The notes under the pieces are model-generated. The model saw only the letters and a program-made list of their open reading frames with translations. It did no database searches and had not been told where the DNA came from. The translations under genes and the position numbers were made by a program. A DNA stretch of 64,000 nt from Tenacibaculum tangerinum (lineage in GTDB: Bacteria; Bacteroidota; Bacteroidia; Flavobacteriales; Flavobacteriaceae): contig NZ_CP122539.1 in the NCBI RefSeq assembly GCF_029853675.1, positions 3,305,001 to 3,369,000 on the forward strand. The letters run 5' to 3'. Positions 1 to 8,989 of the stretch are shown piece by piece (the stretch's first letter is position 1; the number at the start of each line of letters is the position of its first letter).

Positions 1-949
1 TTGCGCCAGCATCGAGTGTAAAGCAAATATTGCTGTTATTTTCTTGTCTGTACTCCCATATTTTGTTAATAATTTCAAGGGTATTGGGTTTCATTAAAAT
101 AAAATACGGATTGCTGGTTAGCATCATTGCATGTAGTGTTAAAGCTTCACTTTCAACCAAACTAATGAAGGCTTCCATATCTCCGTTTTGAAGAATTTTT
201 GAAAGTTTTTCCAGGTTGTCATTAGCCTGAGCAAAACGATTTTCTGCATACGGATGGTTGTGCATTAAATTATGCCCCACTGTACTCGAAACTTGTTTTT
301 CACCCTTATCAACGAGTAAAATAGTGTCTTGATAATTTTCAAAAACAGGATGGACTTTATAAGGAAATTGTATACCAAACAAATCGGAACTTCCTTCAAT
401 TTTAGGGTGGCTTCCCCAAACAACCAAAGGTCCTTCAATACTTCTACTAGCGCTTCCCGAACCTAAGCGGGCTAAAAATGACGCCTTTTTGTTAATGTAT
501 TCATTCGTTAGGCTAGGGTTCAACTCTTTTTCTAAACTCATGAGACACATCGCTATGGCACTCATTCCACTTGCAGAAGAGGCAATTCCGCTGCTGTGAG
601 GAAACGAGTTTTCAGAAGAAATTACCATGTCGTATTCTAAAATATACGGACAGTATTCTTCAATTCGTTTAAAAAACTTCGCAATTTTAGGTTTAAAATC
701 ATCTTTCTTTTTTCCTTCGAAAAATAATTCAAATGCAGCTTCATCTTTAGGCAATGCCTTTGTAAACTCGATTTTTGTTGTGGTATGGCAGTTGTTTAAT
801 GTAAAACTTATAGAAGCATTTTTCGGGATTTGCGGTTCACTTTTTCCCCAATATTTTACCAAAGCAATATTACTAGGTGTTTGCCAAGTAACGGTTAAGT
901 TAGCTACTTTTTTCTCTTGAGATTGAAATATGAAATCTGATGTATTCAA
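1..949 (-). CDS. mvaD: Diphosphomevalonate decarboxylase, C-terminus cut by window edge
   Basis: ATP-dependent decarboxylation of mevalonate diphosphate to isopentenyl diphosphate, the last step of the mevalonate pathway, in the cytosol. Seen: the N-terminal NIALVKYWGK signature, the GHMP ATP-binding loop PHSSGIASSASGMSAIAM, and FTLDAGA at the window edge, all in one frame. The only in-frame start after the upstream stop is a TTG at 949, so a TTG start is proposed. The gene continues to the left of the window. Other mevalonate genes (GHMP kinase, HMG-CoA reductase) lie 7-11 kb away on the same strand. Confidence 0.93.
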   Translation of the reverse strand, partial: MNTSDFIFQSQEKKVANLTVTWQTPSNIALVKYWGKSEPQIPKNASISFTLNNCHTTTKIEFTKALPKDEAAFELFFEGKKKDDFKPKIAKFFKRIEEYCPYILEYDMVISSENSFPHSSGIASSASGMSAIAMCLMSLEKELNPSLTNEYINKKASFLARLGSGSASRSIEGPLVVWGSHPKIEGSSDLFGIQFPYKVHPVFENYQDTILLVDKGEKQVSSTVGHNLMHNHPYAENRFAQANDNLEKLSKILQNGDMEAFISLVESEALTLHAMMLTSNPYFILMKPNTLEIINKIWEYRQENNSNICFTLDAGA

Positions 950-983
950 CGTGTAAAAATTTTGTGTAAAGATAGAATTTCAC

Positions 984-1691
984 TTACACTTGTGCTAATT
1001 TTTGTAAAACGTCTTCTTTATAACTTCTGCTTATAGAAATAGCTTTTCTGTTAATTTCGACATACTCGTTCGTGTATGAAGTTATTTTAGGAATTGAAAC
1101 AATATACGAACGATGTACTCTAATAAAATCATTACTGGGTAATGTTGTTTCAAAATTACGTATCGTTTCTCTGGTTGTAATAGTGTCATTGCTGGTAAAT
1201 ACCCGAACATAATCACCCAAACTTTCGATATATAAAATATCTTCGAAGTTAATTTTAACCATTTTTCTATCTGCTCTTACAAACATAAAATCTTTGGGAA
1301 CTTCATTTTTTGAAGAAATTTCAAAAGAAGGCTTCGTTTCAGTAACTTTTTGAATAGCTTGTAAAAATCTTTCAAAAGCGATAGGTTTTAAAAGATAGTC
1401 TATTACATGTAAGTTAAAACCGTCAACTGCATAATCGCGATAAGCAGTAGTGAAAATGATTTGCGACTTTTTATGAATAATTTTAGCCAAACTCAGCCCA
1501 GTAATCTCGGGCATGTTTATGTCGAGAAAAAACAAATCGATCGTTTGCGTTTGTAAAATCTGCAAAGCTTCCACAGCGTTCTCGCAACTAGCGACCAAGG
1601 TTAAATTAGGAGTTTTGGCTATAAATGACTCAATAATTTCTCTTGCTACTGGCTCATCATCAACAATTACACAATTAATTTTTTTAGTCAT
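984..1691 (-). CDS. LytTR-family response regulator
   Basis: Transcription regulator of a LytS/LytTR two-component system. The N-terminal receiver domain (about residues 5-120) has the acidic pair in VIVDDEP and the phospho-acceptor Asp57 in FFLDINMP; the conserved Lys is in DYLLKPIAF. The C-terminal LytTR DNA-binding domain (about 135-235) contains ILYIESLGDYVRVF and FIRVHRSYIV. Its start overlaps the end of the kinase gene by 8 bp, so the two are co-transcribed and translationally coupled. Target genes cannot be read from the sequence. Confidence 0.95.
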   Translation of the reverse strand: MTKKINCVIVDDEPVAREIIESFIAKTPNLTLVASCENAVEALQILQTQTIDLFFLDINMPEITGLSLAKIIHKKSQIIFTTAYRDYAVDGFNLHVIDYLLKPIAFERFLQAIQKVTETKPSFEISSKNEVPKDFMFVRADRKMVKINFEDILYIESLGDYVRVFTSNDTITTRETIRNFETTLPSNDFIRVHRSYIVSIPKITSYTNEYVEINRKAISISRSYKEDVLQKLAQV

Positions 1692-2736
1692 TTTTTAAAG
1701 GAATTTTTAAATCAACCATAAATAAATTTTCTTTTGATGTTACGATAAGATTCGACTTTTTGTTGTATAGCATTTCTAATCGTTTTTGAATGTTTTCAAG
1801 ACCAATACCTTTTCTTTTAGTGGTGGTTTTATTGGAGTTGTTTTCTATATAAAAATGCAATTCCTTGCTGGTTGTTTTGAGGTGAATGCTAATATTCATT
1901 ACGCCATTAATTGGAGTTCCATGTTTAAACGCATTTTCAACAAAAGGAAGTAAAAGCATAGGAGGAATCTGAACAGTTTCGTTATACAAATCTTTTTGAA
2001 AACGCACGTTTAGATTTTTTTGAAAACGCATTTTTTCTAAGGAAATATAATCATCTATATGTTCAATTTCACTTTTTAACAACACCAAAGGTTTGTCTAC
2101 CTGATATAAAATGTAATCTAATAAATTAGAAAGTTTTAAAATCATATCAGGGGCTTGATCTGATTTTTTTAAGGCAAATCCATACAACGTATTTAAGGTA
2201 TTGAATAAAAAATGTGGGTGGATTTGCATTTTTAAAAACTTCAACTCCTGTTCTTTTAATTGCAGCTGTGTTTGTAAAAACTTATTTTCTAAGGCTCTTT
2301 TTTCTTCAATAGACTTATAATTGGAGCTTAATATTTTGAATCCACTAGCCAAGGCAATAATTAAAAATACGCACACTAAAATAACGGAAGAACTTTTTGT
2401 TAAAGCGGGCATATTTTGAAATTCTAAATTAAAAAAGAAAACAAAACCAAAAACAACAGTAACCAAAACTCCGAATAAGATAAAAACAATAGCATACGTG
2501 GTATAGAGTAAAAAAGACCAATACTTTTTGGTAAGTAAATAATTAGGAATCAGATTGTATGTAAAAACGTAAGAACCTATAATGGTAATAATTGATAAAA
2601 TACTGGTAAACCAAAATAAAAACTGGGCATTACTACTTCCTACACTAAAGAAGAGATAGAAAAAAAGCCAAACCAGTCCCCAATACAATATATGAAGTGG
2701 TGTTTTGTATAAAGATGAAATGATTATTTTTCGCAT
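1684..2736 (-). CDS. LytS-type sensor histidine kinase (His_kinase PF06580 family)
   Basis: Membrane sensor kinase paired with the LytTR regulator that follows it. Four hydrophobic segments fill about residues 12-145, with no recognisable extracellular sensor domain. A short coiled linker follows, then the LytS-type phospho-acceptor region KMQIHPHFLFNTLNTLYG. The C-terminal ATPase domain shows LLLPFVENAFKHG (N box) and KGIGLENIQKRLEMLY. Length 350 aa is normal for this family in Bacteroidota. The signal sensed is unknown. Confidence 0.94.
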   Translation of the reverse strand: MRKIIISSLYKTPLHILYWGLVWLFFYLFFSVGSSNAQFLFWFTSILSIITIIGSYVFTYNLIPNYLLTKKYWSFLLYTTYAIVFILFGVLVTVVFGFVFFFNLEFQNMPALTKSSSVILVCVFLIIALASGFKILSSNYKSIEEKRALENKFLQTQLQLKEQELKFLKMQIHPHFLFNTLNTLYGFALKKSDQAPDMILKLSNLLDYILYQVDKPLVLLKSEIEHIDDYISLEKMRFQKNLNVRFQKDLYNETVQIPPMLLLPFVENAFKHGTPINGVMNISIHLKTTSKELHFYIENNSNKTTTKRKGIGLENIQKRLEMLYNKKSNLIVTSKENLFMVDLKIPLKND

Positions 2737-2931
2737 ATTGCAAAAAAGTGTTTTTTTTTTCTGTAGGATAAAAATAGACGAAATAAAGTTTTACAGGGAT
2801 ATTTGACCAATTTTTATTTAAAAGATTAAAATATGCTAAAATCAGGATAAAGTTGGTCGTTGGTCGTTATTGAATTTTTTGAATCAAATTCAAACCTACT
2901 TTTACCGAGTATAATTTAAAAACTAATTTTT

Positions 2932-3270
2932 ATGAGATTTATTATTGAAGGAGGTTGGATGTTTATGGTGCCACTATTAGCCCTATTACTATTGGTTATC
3001 GTACTTTTTATCAAAGGGTTAAAAAATAACACAGAGAAAAATGCAGCGTTGCTTAAAAGTATTAGTTTGTTTGCACTTTTTTTTGGAGTCTTAGGGTTCG
3101 TTCTTGGGTTAAGTCAAGCATTAGGAGCCATAGCGATTGTTAATGATATAGCTCCTCAAGTTTTAGCAGGAGGTCTTAAAGTAGGTTTGTTAGCACCAAC
3201 TTTTGGGTTGATTATTTTTTTACTAGGAAGATTATTTGATATTATTTTATTATTGAAAAGAGAAAATTAA
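2932..3270 (+). CDS. Small ExbB/MotA/TolQ-like membrane protein
   Basis: 112-aa integral membrane protein with three hydrophobic segments (about residues 8-27, 42-62 and 78-105). The pattern FIIEGGWMFMVPLLALLL followed by a pair of helices separated by a short loop resembles a shortened MotA/TolQ/ExbB proton-channel core. No ExbD or TonB partner is adjacent, so energy transduction is only a family-based guess. It stands alone, divergent from the LytS gene, and ends before a strong terminator. A weak -7 match (TACTTTTA) lies at 2897-2904. Confidence 0.7.
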   Translation: MRFIIEGGWMFMVPLLALLLLVIVLFIKGLKNNTEKNAALLKSISLFALFFGVLGFVLGLSQALGAIAIVNDIAPQVLAGGLKVGLLAPTFGLIIFLLGRLFDIILLLKREN

Positions 3271-3298
3271 TTTAGAAGTACAACTAATTAAAGACTAA

Positions 3299-3331
3299 AT
3301 ACCCATTTCTATGATAGAAATGGGTATTTTT
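3299..3331 (+). terminator. Rho-independent terminator
   Basis: Perfect 12-bp stem (atacccatttct / agaaatgggtat) with a 5-nt loop, followed by a T run. It ends the ExbB-like gene. The right arm and T run overlap the -7 box proposed for the next gene. Confidence 0.85.
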
Positions 3332-3332
3332 G
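3325..3332 (+). promoter_or_regulatory. -7 promoter box TATTTTTG just upstream of an ATG
   Basis: Perfect match to the Bacteroidota -7 consensus TAnnTTTG, ending 4 nt before the ATG at 3337. No clear -33 TTG is seen because the region upstream is the terminator stem. If used, the transcript would be nearly leaderless. Confidence 0.4.
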
Positions 3333-3336
3333 TAGT

Positions 3337-3567
3337 ATGAGAAAAATTAAACTAATTTGGGATTTTAAAGGTCCAGATGCGTTGGAAACTGCAAAGCACC
3401 ACTGTATCCATTTAAAAGAATTTGCTCAAATAGATAATTTACCGTATCATGAAGTAAATTTTGTATCTTTAAACGAAATGCATACGATAGCATATATTAC
3501 GGTTAATGAAGCGTATATGAAAGTAGTTAGAGATGCATTAAAACCTCATAGAGGAGAAGTAGCGTAA
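3337..3567 (+). CDS. Small conserved hypothetical protein (76 aa)
   Basis: Cytosolic 76-aa protein with no signal peptide or membrane segment; it begins MRKIKLIWDFKGPDALETA. I recognise it only as a small protein of a type seen in flavobacteria, with no assigned function. The run KHHCIHLKEFAQ contains two His and one Cys, but no full metal-binding motif can be argued. It is followed 22 bp later by another small acidic protein on the same strand, so the two likely form a transcription unit ending at the terminator near 3929. Confidence 0.75.
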   Translation: MRKIKLIWDFKGPDALETAKHHCIHLKEFAQIDNLPYHEVNFVSLNEMHTIAYITVNEAYMKVVRDALKPHRGEVA

Positions 3568-3589
3568 CATAACACAAAAAAATAGAACT

Positions 3590-3880
3590 ATGTTTTTAAT
3601 CAATGCCTTAGCAAAACCAAAAAAATCTTCAGAACATTACGACGAATTTTTAGGAGCTTATGTAAGCTTATATATCGATTACAAAGATATAGAAGGAGCT
3701 ATGAAGTTAGCTAAATTTTATATTAAACAAGAGCACTGGAAAGTGGTTGAGATAGAAGATGAATACTATACCTTAGACGCTGTTGATGATGTAGAAGATG
3801 ATGAGCAAAAAGAACTGTATGAAGAAGCCGTAGAGTACGGTTACTCAATGTTATTTAATTGCTACGAAGAAGAAGATTAA
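3590..3880 (+). CDS. Small acidic conserved hypothetical protein (96 aa)
   Basis: 96-aa cytosolic protein with a strongly acidic C-terminal half (DDVEDDEQKELYEEAVEYG) and no signal or membrane segment. Function unknown. It is the second gene of a two-gene unit with the 76-aa protein and is followed by a clear terminator. Normal codon use and its placement between regulatory signals support it as a real gene. Confidence 0.75.
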   Translation: MFLINALAKPKKSSEHYDEFLGAYVSLYIDYKDIEGAMKLAKFYIKQEHWKVVEIEDEYYTLDAVDDVEDDEQKELYEEAVEYGYSMLFNCYEEED

Positions 3881-3903
3881 ATAACCAAAAAGCAAAAAAC
3901 GAG

Positions 3904-3929
3904 AGCCACTACATTCTAGTGGCTTTTTT
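3904..3929 (+). terminator. Rho-independent terminator
   Basis: Stem agccacta / tagtggct with a 5-nt loop, followed by six T residues. It closes the two-gene unit of small proteins. Confidence 0.88.
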
Positions 3930-3987
3930 GTTGTACTATTTTGAATGTGCATAATTTTACTATTTTTATCGAAAATATTTTTTTAAG

Positions 3988-5109
3988 ATGGGGGGTAGAG
4001 TCTTAATCAGTGTACTATTTTTTTTATGTTTTAATACCGTATGTGGTCAAACCAAAACCACCATGGTTTCCTTTTCGGGTTATGTTAATGGAAATTATGT
4101 AAATGTTACGGCAGAAATGAACTACAGATTCGTTTTTAGAGCAGGAGAACCAGAAGTTCAAGCTTCTTGGAAGTGGTTTAAAGTAAACTATGTAAACTAC
4201 AAAGGAGTTCGATATAGCTATTTAAACAACAGAAAATTTATCAAGTTCCCGTATTCGTTAACCAGTAATTTTATAACTCAGGTAGAGCTAACAGCAGTAC
4301 CTCCTACGTATAGTGGTTTTGAAAATGTAGTAAAAAATATGCACGGTACTACAACTCAAAACTTTTTCTTCTCACTAAACCAAAGGGTTTGGAATGCATA
4401 TTCTATAACTGAACGCAAAAAGGCAAAACTTTCGTGGTTGGAAACTCCTTTTATAAACAGAGCAACAATTCTTTCTCTTTCAGGAAACGCTATCAATTCA
4501 ATTTTTAACGATATAGAAAAAACGTTACAGGAAGAAAAAGAAGAAAAAGAGGAGAAGAAAGAAAAGCAAAAGAAAACCAACAAGAAAGGAAAAAACGCAA
4601 AAAAAGATAAAGATGATTTCTGGTCAGGAAAATCTACTAAGAAAAATAAAACTACCAAAGATGATTTTTGGTCTGGTAAAAACACCAAAAAAGAAAAAAT
4701 TAAAGACGATTTCTGGAAAGGAAAAGGAAGCCAAAAGGAAGAAGCTATTTTCGAAAGTCAAACAAAACCACCCGAAAGAAATCAATTTATTGGCGATATA
4801 GAAAGTTACGATACCAAAAGACTGACGGTAAAATGTTTAGATCATGGTAAGGTAGATGGCGATAGAGTGAGTGTTAGTTTAAACGGAAAAGTAATTCGAA
4901 CCATCACACTTAAAGGGTACTATACCACCTTTACTATTAACTTAAAAAGTGGTCAGAACCGAATTGATTTTAAAGCCTTGAATGAAGGTTCTGTAGGAGC
5001 CAACACTGCCAAGTTTTATATTGTAGACGATAAAGGAAAAACAATTTCAAATAAAGAATGGAATATTAAAAAAGGATATTTAGCAACCCTTCTCATAGTA
5101 ACTTATTAA
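3988..5109 (+). CDS. Secreted protein with a lysine-rich DDFW repeat linker
   Basis: Exported 373-aa protein: signal peptide at about residues 1-20 (VLISVLFFLCFNTVCG). An N-terminal domain (about 25-170) is followed by a very lysine-rich linker holding three copies of a DDFW(S/K)GK motif (about 205-250). The C-terminal beta-rich domain (about 265-373) contains VSVSLNGKVIRTITLKG and RIDFKALNEGSVGANTAKF, a pattern common in Bacteroidota secreted proteins. It lies 9 bp before the WG-repeat gene, so the two form an operon. No catalytic motif is seen; function unknown. Confidence 0.8.
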   Translation: MGGRVLISVLFFLCFNTVCGQTKTTMVSFSGYVNGNYVNVTAEMNYRFVFRAGEPEVQASWKWFKVNYVNYKGVRYSYLNNRKFIKFPYSLTSNFITQVELTAVPPTYSGFENVVKNMHGTTTQNFFFSLNQRVWNAYSITERKKAKLSWLETPFINRATILSLSGNAINSIFNDIEKTLQEEKEEKEEKKEKQKKTNKKGKNAKKDKDDFWSGKSTKKNKTTKDDFWSGKNTKKEKIKDDFWKGKGSQKEEAIFESQTKPPERNQFIGDIESYDTKRLTVKCLDHGKVDGDRVSVSLNGKVIRTITLKGYYTTFTINLKSGQNRIDFKALNEGSVGANTAKFYIVDDKGKTISNKEWNIKKGYLATLLIVTY

Positions 5110-5118
5110 AACTTACAA

Positions 5119-6633
5119 ATGAAAAATAGTGTATTTATTATCTTTTTATTGATAACAACAAATGTTTTTACACAAATTAATATAGATAGTAACAGTAAAG
5201 CGAAGTTATATTTTATTGAAGCCGAACGAAACTTTAATCAAAATAATTTTAAAGAAGCGTCTAAATACATCGAAAAAACAGAAGCAGCATTAGGAGATAC
5301 CAATGGAAGAATACTCAATTTAAAAGTAAAAAACCTATACAATTTAGGAAAATTTGAAGCTGCAAGCGAAGCACTAGAGTTGTTTATGAATGTGTATGCT
5401 TCTTCAGTAACAGCAGAGTTAAAAGCAGATACCGAAAGCTACTTTATAAAGTTAGAACGCTATTTTGAAAATAAAGAAAAAAAGAAGGAAGAAGAAGCAA
5501 TTAAAAATGCAAAGCTAAGAAACAAGGCTTTAAAAGTAGCAAGATTTAATGAAGGCTTAGGCTTGGTATACGTTAACGGTAAAGCAGGGTTTGTAGATTT
5601 AGAAGGAAACTTTGTGATTGAACCAAAGTATATGTCGGCTACTATTTTTTCAGACGGAACTTCACAAGTAAAAGAAGTGAAAGATAAGGCATACCTCATC
5701 GATAAATTGGGAAGAAAAATGAAATCTCCCAAAAATTATTATTGGGCAATGAGTATCGGAGGAGGTTTTGCTAAAATAAACACCAAGAACGAAGGAGACT
5801 ATATTGTTTCTAAAAATAATCCGAGTTTTATAAAAGGTCCATACTATTTAGTATACAATTTTTCAGGTGATAGAGCAGTAGTTAAAAAGAAGGGTAAAAT
5901 CAAAAATAAATGCGGCTTTATAGATCAACGAGGAAAAGAGGCAATACCTGTTCAGTATGATTATTGCAATTATTTTTCTGAAGGATTAGCAGCGGTAAAA
6001 AGTAATGGAAAATATGGGTACATAGATGTTTGGGGAAAAACAGTCATTCCTTTTAAATATGAGTATGTTAAAAATTTTGTCGACGGTCTTGCTTTTGTAA
6101 AAGAAAATGGTTCGTACCAAATGATTGATAAAACAGGAAAAATAGTAAAGAAGTTTGCGAATACAAACCATAAAATTACCATGCCCGATTTTTATAATGG
6201 AAATGGAGTTTTTGAACTAAACGATGGTAACTTTAAGACTCCTAAAAAATATGGAATTATCGATAGTAAAGGGAAGGTGACGTATCCTGTACAATCAACC
6301 TACCACCTTACCAACTATAATAGATTGTATGGATTGATTCAGTTTTCAACTACTGGAGTAAAAGGGAAGAAACCCAAGTATGGTTTAATGAATGCTCAAG
6401 GGAAAAAGATAATTCCTGAAGTGTATGATTATTTTAGTAAACTTTGGGGAGGTGGCGACTACATTGCTGCAAAAAAGAATGGGAAGTATGGGGTGATAGA
6501 CATCACTGGAAAAATCATCATTCCTTTTAAATATGAAGATATCAAGCATATTAATAAAAATGATATAGCCTTAGTGAAATATGGTGGAAAATGGATTTAT
6601 GCAGATGCCAATGGAGAAATTTACTTACGTTAA
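5119..6633 (+). CDS. Secreted TPR plus WG-repeat protein
   Basis: 504-aa exported protein. Signal peptide (about 1-19, ending NVFTQ), a helical TPR-like region (about 25-110) and a basic coiled stretch (KKKEEEAIKNAK) precede a series of WG repeats. These show the Y/CGxID...I(I/V)P.KYE pattern, e.g. KYGYIDVWGKTVIPFKYEYV and KYGVIDITGKIIIPFKYEDI. WG repeats form beta structures of unclear binding role. It is co-transcribed with the DDFW-repeat protein 9 bp upstream, which suggests a shared envelope function. Its stop abuts the stop of the convergent gene at 6634. Confidence 0.9.
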   Translation: MKNSVFIIFLLITTNVFTQINIDSNSKAKLYFIEAERNFNQNNFKEASKYIEKTEAALGDTNGRILNLKVKNLYNLGKFEAASEALELFMNVYASSVTAELKADTESYFIKLERYFENKEKKKEEEAIKNAKLRNKALKVARFNEGLGLVYVNGKAGFVDLEGNFVIEPKYMSATIFSDGTSQVKEVKDKAYLIDKLGRKMKSPKNYYWAMSIGGGFAKINTKNEGDYIVSKNNPSFIKGPYYLVYNFSGDRAVVKKKGKIKNKCGFIDQRGKEAIPVQYDYCNYFSEGLAAVKSNGKYGYIDVWGKTVIPFKYEYVKNFVDGLAFVKENGSYQMIDKTGKIVKKFANTNHKITMPDFYNGNGVFELNDGNFKTPKKYGIIDSKGKVTYPVQSTYHLTNYNRLYGLIQFSTTGVKGKKPKYGLMNAQGKKIIPEVYDYFSKLWGGGDYIAAKKNGKYGVIDITGKIIIPFKYEDIKHINKNDIALVKYGGKWIYADANGEIYLR

Positions 6634-7845
6634 TTACCGTTCTGCGATGGTCGTAGCACAAATATAACCACCTGTCCAAGCATTTTGAAAGTTGAAGCCA
6701 CCCGTAACGGCATCAATATTTAATACTTCACCCACAAAAAATAAATTGGAGTGTTTTTTACTTTCAAAGTGTTTAAAATTGATTTCGTTTAAAGCTACCC
6801 CACCAGCGGTAACAAACTCCTCTTTAAACGTCGTACGTCCATTAGCATTGAACAACCCTTGGGTTAATTGGTCGGCTAAGTTTTGAAGTTGCTTGTTACT
6901 AACATCTGCCCAATTTTGATTGTTTTTAATTTCAGAAGCAGCCACCAATCGTTCCCACAAACGACGTGGAATATCTTGAAAAGGTGATTTTAAACTGACT
7001 TGTTTTTTCGCTTGTGATTTTTTTAACCCTTGCAATGCTGAGAAAACGGAGTTTGTATCTTGTCCTAGCCAGTTTACCAATACGTTGTATTGATAGTTTT
7101 TGTCAGCCAATATACGAGCACCAAAAGCCGATAATTTTAAAACAGCAGGACCACTGAAGCCCCAATGCGTAATTAATAACGGACCTGTATTTTCAAGATT
7201 CGTTCCAACGAGAGATACTTCAGCGTTTGGCACAGAAATTCCGCCTAAATCTAGAATGCGTTTATCTTTAATATTAAACGTAAATAAAGAAGGTACTGGC
7301 TCTACAATCGTGTGGTTTAACGTTTTGCATAATTCCCACACCTTTTTGCTACTTCCCGCAGCAACCACGACAACATCAGCTTCAAAATCTTGATTTTTGG
7401 TGTTGATAACCCATGTCGAATCTTGTTGATAAATAGCAGTTACGCCATGATTTTTCAGCACCCTAATACCAAGGGTGTCTACAGCATTTTGAAAACAATC
7501 TATAATCGCTTGCGAAGTGTTTGCCTCTGGAAATACGCGATTATCAGCTTCAATTTTTAGAGGAACTCCGCGGTTTTCAAACCATTCAAAAGTATCACCC
7601 GTCATAAATTGATGAAAAGGGCCTAATAGTTCTTTTTCACCCCTTGGGTAGAATTTTGTTAGTTCTTTGGGTTCAAAACAAGCATGCGTAACATTGCAAC
7701 GACCTCCGCCCGATATCTTTACTTTTTGCAATACTTCTTTTCCTTTTTCAAGAATGGTAATATCTAAATTCGGATTGAATTCTTTGGCGTTGATTGCAGT
7801 AAAATAGCCTGCTGCTCCGCCACCAATAATAACGACTTTTTTCAT
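6634..7845 (-). CDS. BaiN/YhiN (HI0933) family NAD(P)/FAD-dependent oxidoreductase
   Basis: Flavoprotein of the HI0933/YhiN family. The N-terminal dinucleotide-binding motif is VVIIGGGAAGYFTAINA, followed by VKISGGGRCNVTHACF, a family hallmark. The C-terminal FAD contact FVGEVLNIDAVTGGFNFQ and WTGGYICAT are present. Length 403 aa is typical. The physiological substrate of this widespread family is not settled. The gene converges on the WG-repeat gene with no intergenic gap and has no obvious operon partner. Confidence 0.93.
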   Translation of the reverse strand: MKKVVIIGGGAAGYFTAINAKEFNPNLDITILEKGKEVLQKVKISGGGRCNVTHACFEPKELTKFYPRGEKELLGPFHQFMTGDTFEWFENRGVPLKIEADNRVFPEANTSQAIIDCFQNAVDTLGIRVLKNHGVTAIYQQDSTWVINTKNQDFEADVVVVAAGSSKKVWELCKTLNHTIVEPVPSLFTFNIKDKRILDLGGISVPNAEVSLVGTNLENTGPLLITHWGFSGPAVLKLSAFGARILADKNYQYNVLVNWLGQDTNSVFSALQGLKKSQAKKQVSLKSPFQDIPRRLWERLVAASEIKNNQNWADVSNKQLQNLADQLTQGLFNANGRTTFKEEFVTAGGVALNEINFKHFESKKHSNLFFVGEVLNIDAVTGGFNFQNAWTGGYICATTIAER

Positions 7846-7964
7846 CTTTTTAAGGTCAGTTCGAGTAATTTTAGATAGAAAATTGTACTGATAAATTTTT
7901 TAAATCATCTCGATACAAAGTTATTTTATTCTGAAATAAATTCAATCTATGTGACATGCTTAAT

Positions 7965-8987
7965 TTATAAAATCATCTTTTTATACGGAAGAATAGTGTT
8001 GAATCCTTTCTCTTGAAAATAGCTTGGCGTATCATTAGTACCTGTTACCAATACAAAATCGCCTCCCCAAGCACCCAAGCTTTTTACTTCCCCGAAATAA
8101 TCGGGAAATAACCGTTTTTTTACCGTGTCTTGTTTTATAATGGAGCCAATGAGTTGTTCATGCGCTACCATCACTTTTTCTAAATCTTTAGAACTGTTAG
8201 CTTTTAAAAACGCTTGCGTTAAATTATCAATTTCAGGGAGTAAGGTTTTAGCTTCCGTTCTATGCTTTTTGTAGTGCGCAATTCCTTCTCGGCTATTTTG
8301 TTTTTGATTTAAATGCACAAAAAACAATTCCTCAGAAAAACTAGGAGAAAATGCTACTTCTTTAACAATTGGTTGGTAATTTGACTTAGTCGATTGGTTG
8401 CTGAGCGTAGTCGATTGGTGGCTGAGCGTAGTCGAAGCCACCTCCAATCGATACAAAATTGGTGCATTGTGTTTCGCACAAGCAATATCGTAACCACTAC
8501 CCGAAAAAGCATTCCAAAGCAAGGTAAACGGATTTACATTTGCCCACGTAGCAATATTATTAATTAGAGTAGAAGAACTGCCCAATCCCCAATTTTGAGG
8601 AAATGTTAGATTCGTTTTTACGATAAAACCGTTTTCGGAATTTAAAAAATCGGGATTTAGTTTTTTCGCTTCTAATAAAATAGTATGAAGTGTTTCGGCA
8701 ATGAACTCTGCACTTCCTTCTTTATCAGAAGTAAAGGTTGCTGAGGTTAATCGTAGTTTGGGTATATCAAAAGAAGCTTCAAACCAACATTCTCTCGTAT
8801 GGGTAAAACTTCCCCAAATAAGTTGTGGTTCTTTGATAGGTTCGACCACTAAATCTTGTCCGAACTTCGTAGGAACTGCAAGTGCTGTAGCACCATCTAA
8901 CACCGCATATTCTCCTGTGAGTAATAATTTTCCGTTACTGTAACTTCGACTACGCTCAGCTACCCATGGGTTCGTGTCTTTTTCCAT
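7965..8987 (-). CDS. GYDIA-type GHMP kinase, probable mevalonate-pathway kinase
   Basis: GHMP-superfamily kinase that in Bacteroidota probably phosphorylates mevalonate or phosphomevalonate; the exact step is inferred from nearby mvaD and HMG-CoA reductase. Seen: GKLLLTGEYAVLDGA near the N-terminus, the ATP loop WGLGSSSTLINN, and the family signature GSGYDIACA. The protein carries two oddities made by palindromic DNA repeats: residues 9-16 (VAERSRSY) and a Ser/Thr/Gln-rich insert at about 183-200 just after ILYRLEV. Both sit at surface-type positions outside the catalytic motifs, so activity may be kept. The true start may lie inside the repeat-derived N-terminus. Confidence 0.88.
   Translation of the reverse strand: MEKDTNPWVAERSRSYSNGKLLLTGEYAVLDGATALAVPTKFGQDLVVEPIKEPQLIWGSFTHTRECWFEASFDIPKLRLTSATFTSDKEGSAEFIAETLHTILLEAKKLNPDFLNSENGFIVKTNLTFPQNWGLGSSSTLINNIATWANVNPFTLLWNAFSGSGYDIACAKHNAPILYRLEVASTTLSHQSTTLSNQSTKSNYQPIVKEVAFSPSFSEELFFVHLNQKQNSREGIAHYKKHRTEAKTLLPEIDNLTQAFLKANSSKDLEKVMVAHEQLIGSIIKQDTVKKRLFPDYFGEVKSLGAWGGDFVLVTGTNDTPSYFQEKGFNTILPYKKMIL
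8396..8441. repeat. Two tandem palindromic repeats inside the GHMP kinase gene
   Basis: Two adjacent copies of a unit with core gctgagcgtagtcga. The second has flanking arms ggtggct / agccacc that can form a hairpin. Both lie in frame in the GHMP kinase and are translated as a Ser/Thr/Gln-rich stretch. Further copies lie at 8942-8962, 9337-9362 and 9379-9403. Confidence 0.85.
8942..8962. repeat. Palindromic repeat copy at the GHMP kinase 5' end
   Basis: Reverse-oriented copy (aacttcgactacgctcagct) of the dispersed repeat. It is translated as AERSRS at the N-terminus of the kinase. Confidence 0.8.
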
Positions 8988-8989
8988 AG

